64,000 bases of DNA. It comes from Flavobacterium psychrotolerans. Lineage in GTDB: Bacteria; Bacteroidota; Bacteroidia; Flavobacteriales; Flavobacteriaceae. Below are positions 63,583 to 64,000 of this stretch, piece after piece. The stretch lies in NCBI RefSeq assembly GCF_003097635.1, contig NZ_QCZI01000003.1, positions 62,001-126,000 of the forward strand, in the 5' to 3' direction. Every line of letters starts with the position of its first letter. The stretch's first letter is position 1. Made by a program: the position numbers and the translations under genes. The notes beneath the pieces were generated by a model. It did not search any database, was not told the DNA's origin, and saw nothing but the letters and a program-made list of their open reading frames with translations.

Positions 63583-63590
63583 TATTTTTG
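63583..63590 (+). promoter_or_regulatory. Minus-7 element of nadE
   Basis: TATTTTTG, 37 nt before the ATG at 63628, after the structured element. Confidence 0.45.
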
Positions 63591-63627
63591 CAAAGATACA
63601 TTTCGGTTGTTTAAATTTTTATAAAAT

Positions 63628-64000
63628 ATGCCTAAAAAAAGCACAATTCAAGTCGAAAAAGTTAACCTTCATATTGTAAACTGGTTAAAAGAGTATGCGG
63701 GGAACGCAAAAGTGAATGGTTTTGTTGTAGGGATTTCCGGCGGAGTTGATTCGGCAGTAACCTCTACTCTTTGTGCGCAAACCGGATTTAAGGTTTTGTG
63801 TGTGGAAATGCCCATTCATCAGGCCGAAAGTCATGTTACCCGTGCCCGTGAGCATATTGAGCAATTAAAGAAACGTTTTAACAATGTTAGTAGTGTGGAA
63901 GTTGATTTGACTTCGGTTTTTCAAGATTTCAAAAAGCAGGTTCCCGAAACTACAGATGAACATAAACTTCACTTGTCCTTAGCCAACTCAAGAGCTAGGC
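63628..64000 (+). CDS. nadE: NAD synthetase, 3' end outside the window
   Basis: The first 124 residues are visible; the frame is still open at the window edge. It reads MPKKSTIQVEKVNLHIVNWL, then the ATP-pyrophosphatase loop GISGGVDSAVTSTLC (P-loop SGGVDS), EMPIHQAESHVTRAREHIEQL, and SLANSRAR at the edge. This is the ammonia-dependent form, with no glutaminase domain at the N-terminus. Converts deamido-NAD to NAD. In other Flavobacteria nadE also sits close to gldB and gldC. Confidence 0.95.
   Translation, partial: MPKKSTIQVEKVNLHIVNWLKEYAGNAKVNGFVVGISGGVDSAVTSTLCAQTGFKVLCVEMPIHQAESHVTRAREHIEQLKKRFNNVSSVEVDLTSVFQDFKKQVPETTDEHKLHLSLANSRAR

Overview
The window is chromosomal DNA from a member of the Flavobacteriia, most likely Flavobacterium or a close relative. 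The signs are AT-rich sequence, promoters of the Bacteroidota type (TTG, about 19 nt, then TAnnTTTG), almost no Shine-Dalgarno sequences, gliding genes gldB and gldC, proteins with type IX secretion (T9SS) C-terminal signals, an XrtF-type exosortase, and the flavobacterial form of the dcw cluster. I see no rRNA operon, insertion sequence, prophage or CRISPR array. This is mostly core genome with small accessory patches.

Layout. 1-6 kb: the 3' part of metK, a putative lipoprotein, a deoxynucleoside kinase, a membrane pyrophosphatase with an unusual Cys/Met-rich tail, and soluble pyrophosphatase. 6-16 kb: a DUF5686 outer-membrane protein, pdhB, etfB-etfA, a bifunctional-nuclease/UVR protein, thyA, a secreted M23 peptidase with a T9SS tail, tRNA-Gly and an L,D-transpeptidase-like protein. 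17-24 kb: miaB, a tiny membrane protein, a sigma-54 activator, lptE, a TPR-like protein, secG and groES-groL. 24-31 kb: a DedA protein, a probable metal-handling operon (HYC_CC_PP protein, TonB-dependent receptor, HMA protein), an ATP-cone/PD-(D/E)xK protein followed by a beta-CASP metallo-hydrolase, and the XrtF pair. 31-39 kb: a GAF/fRMsr protein, rpsO, pnp, two tandem paralogous lipoproteins, the primary sigma factor, rpe and a CBS protein. 39-44 kb: a 1195-residue T9SS surface protein, tRNA-Arg and a YqeY protein. 44-60 kb: one uninterrupted minus-strand division and peptidoglycan cluster from mraZ to ftsZ. 60-64 kb: an alpha/beta hydrolase, engB, a small secreted protein, gldC-gldB and the start of nadE.

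The dcw genes make the UDP-MurNAc-peptide (murC, murD, murE), convert it to lipid II (mraY, murG), polymerise and crosslink it (ftsW, ftsI), and build the Z-ring (ftsQ, ftsL, ftsA, ftsZ). murF, murB and ddl are not in the cluster. Upstream of mraZ are GTGGT repeats at exact 10-bp spacing that resemble a MraZ operator.

The most interesting non-standard signals are: two copies of a structured intergenic element with a compensatory base change (16987-17127 and 63448-63547); the Cys/Met-rich tail on the membrane pyrophosphatase; the ATP-cone nuclease with beta-CASP hydrolase pair; the predicted MraZ operator; an ECF-like promoter before the primary sigma factor; a sigma-54-like site before groES; a tandem duplication of the pnp 3' end; and several intergenic relics of decayed genes. 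No clearly new multi-gene system was identified. All functional statements rest on reading motifs by eye, without database searches.
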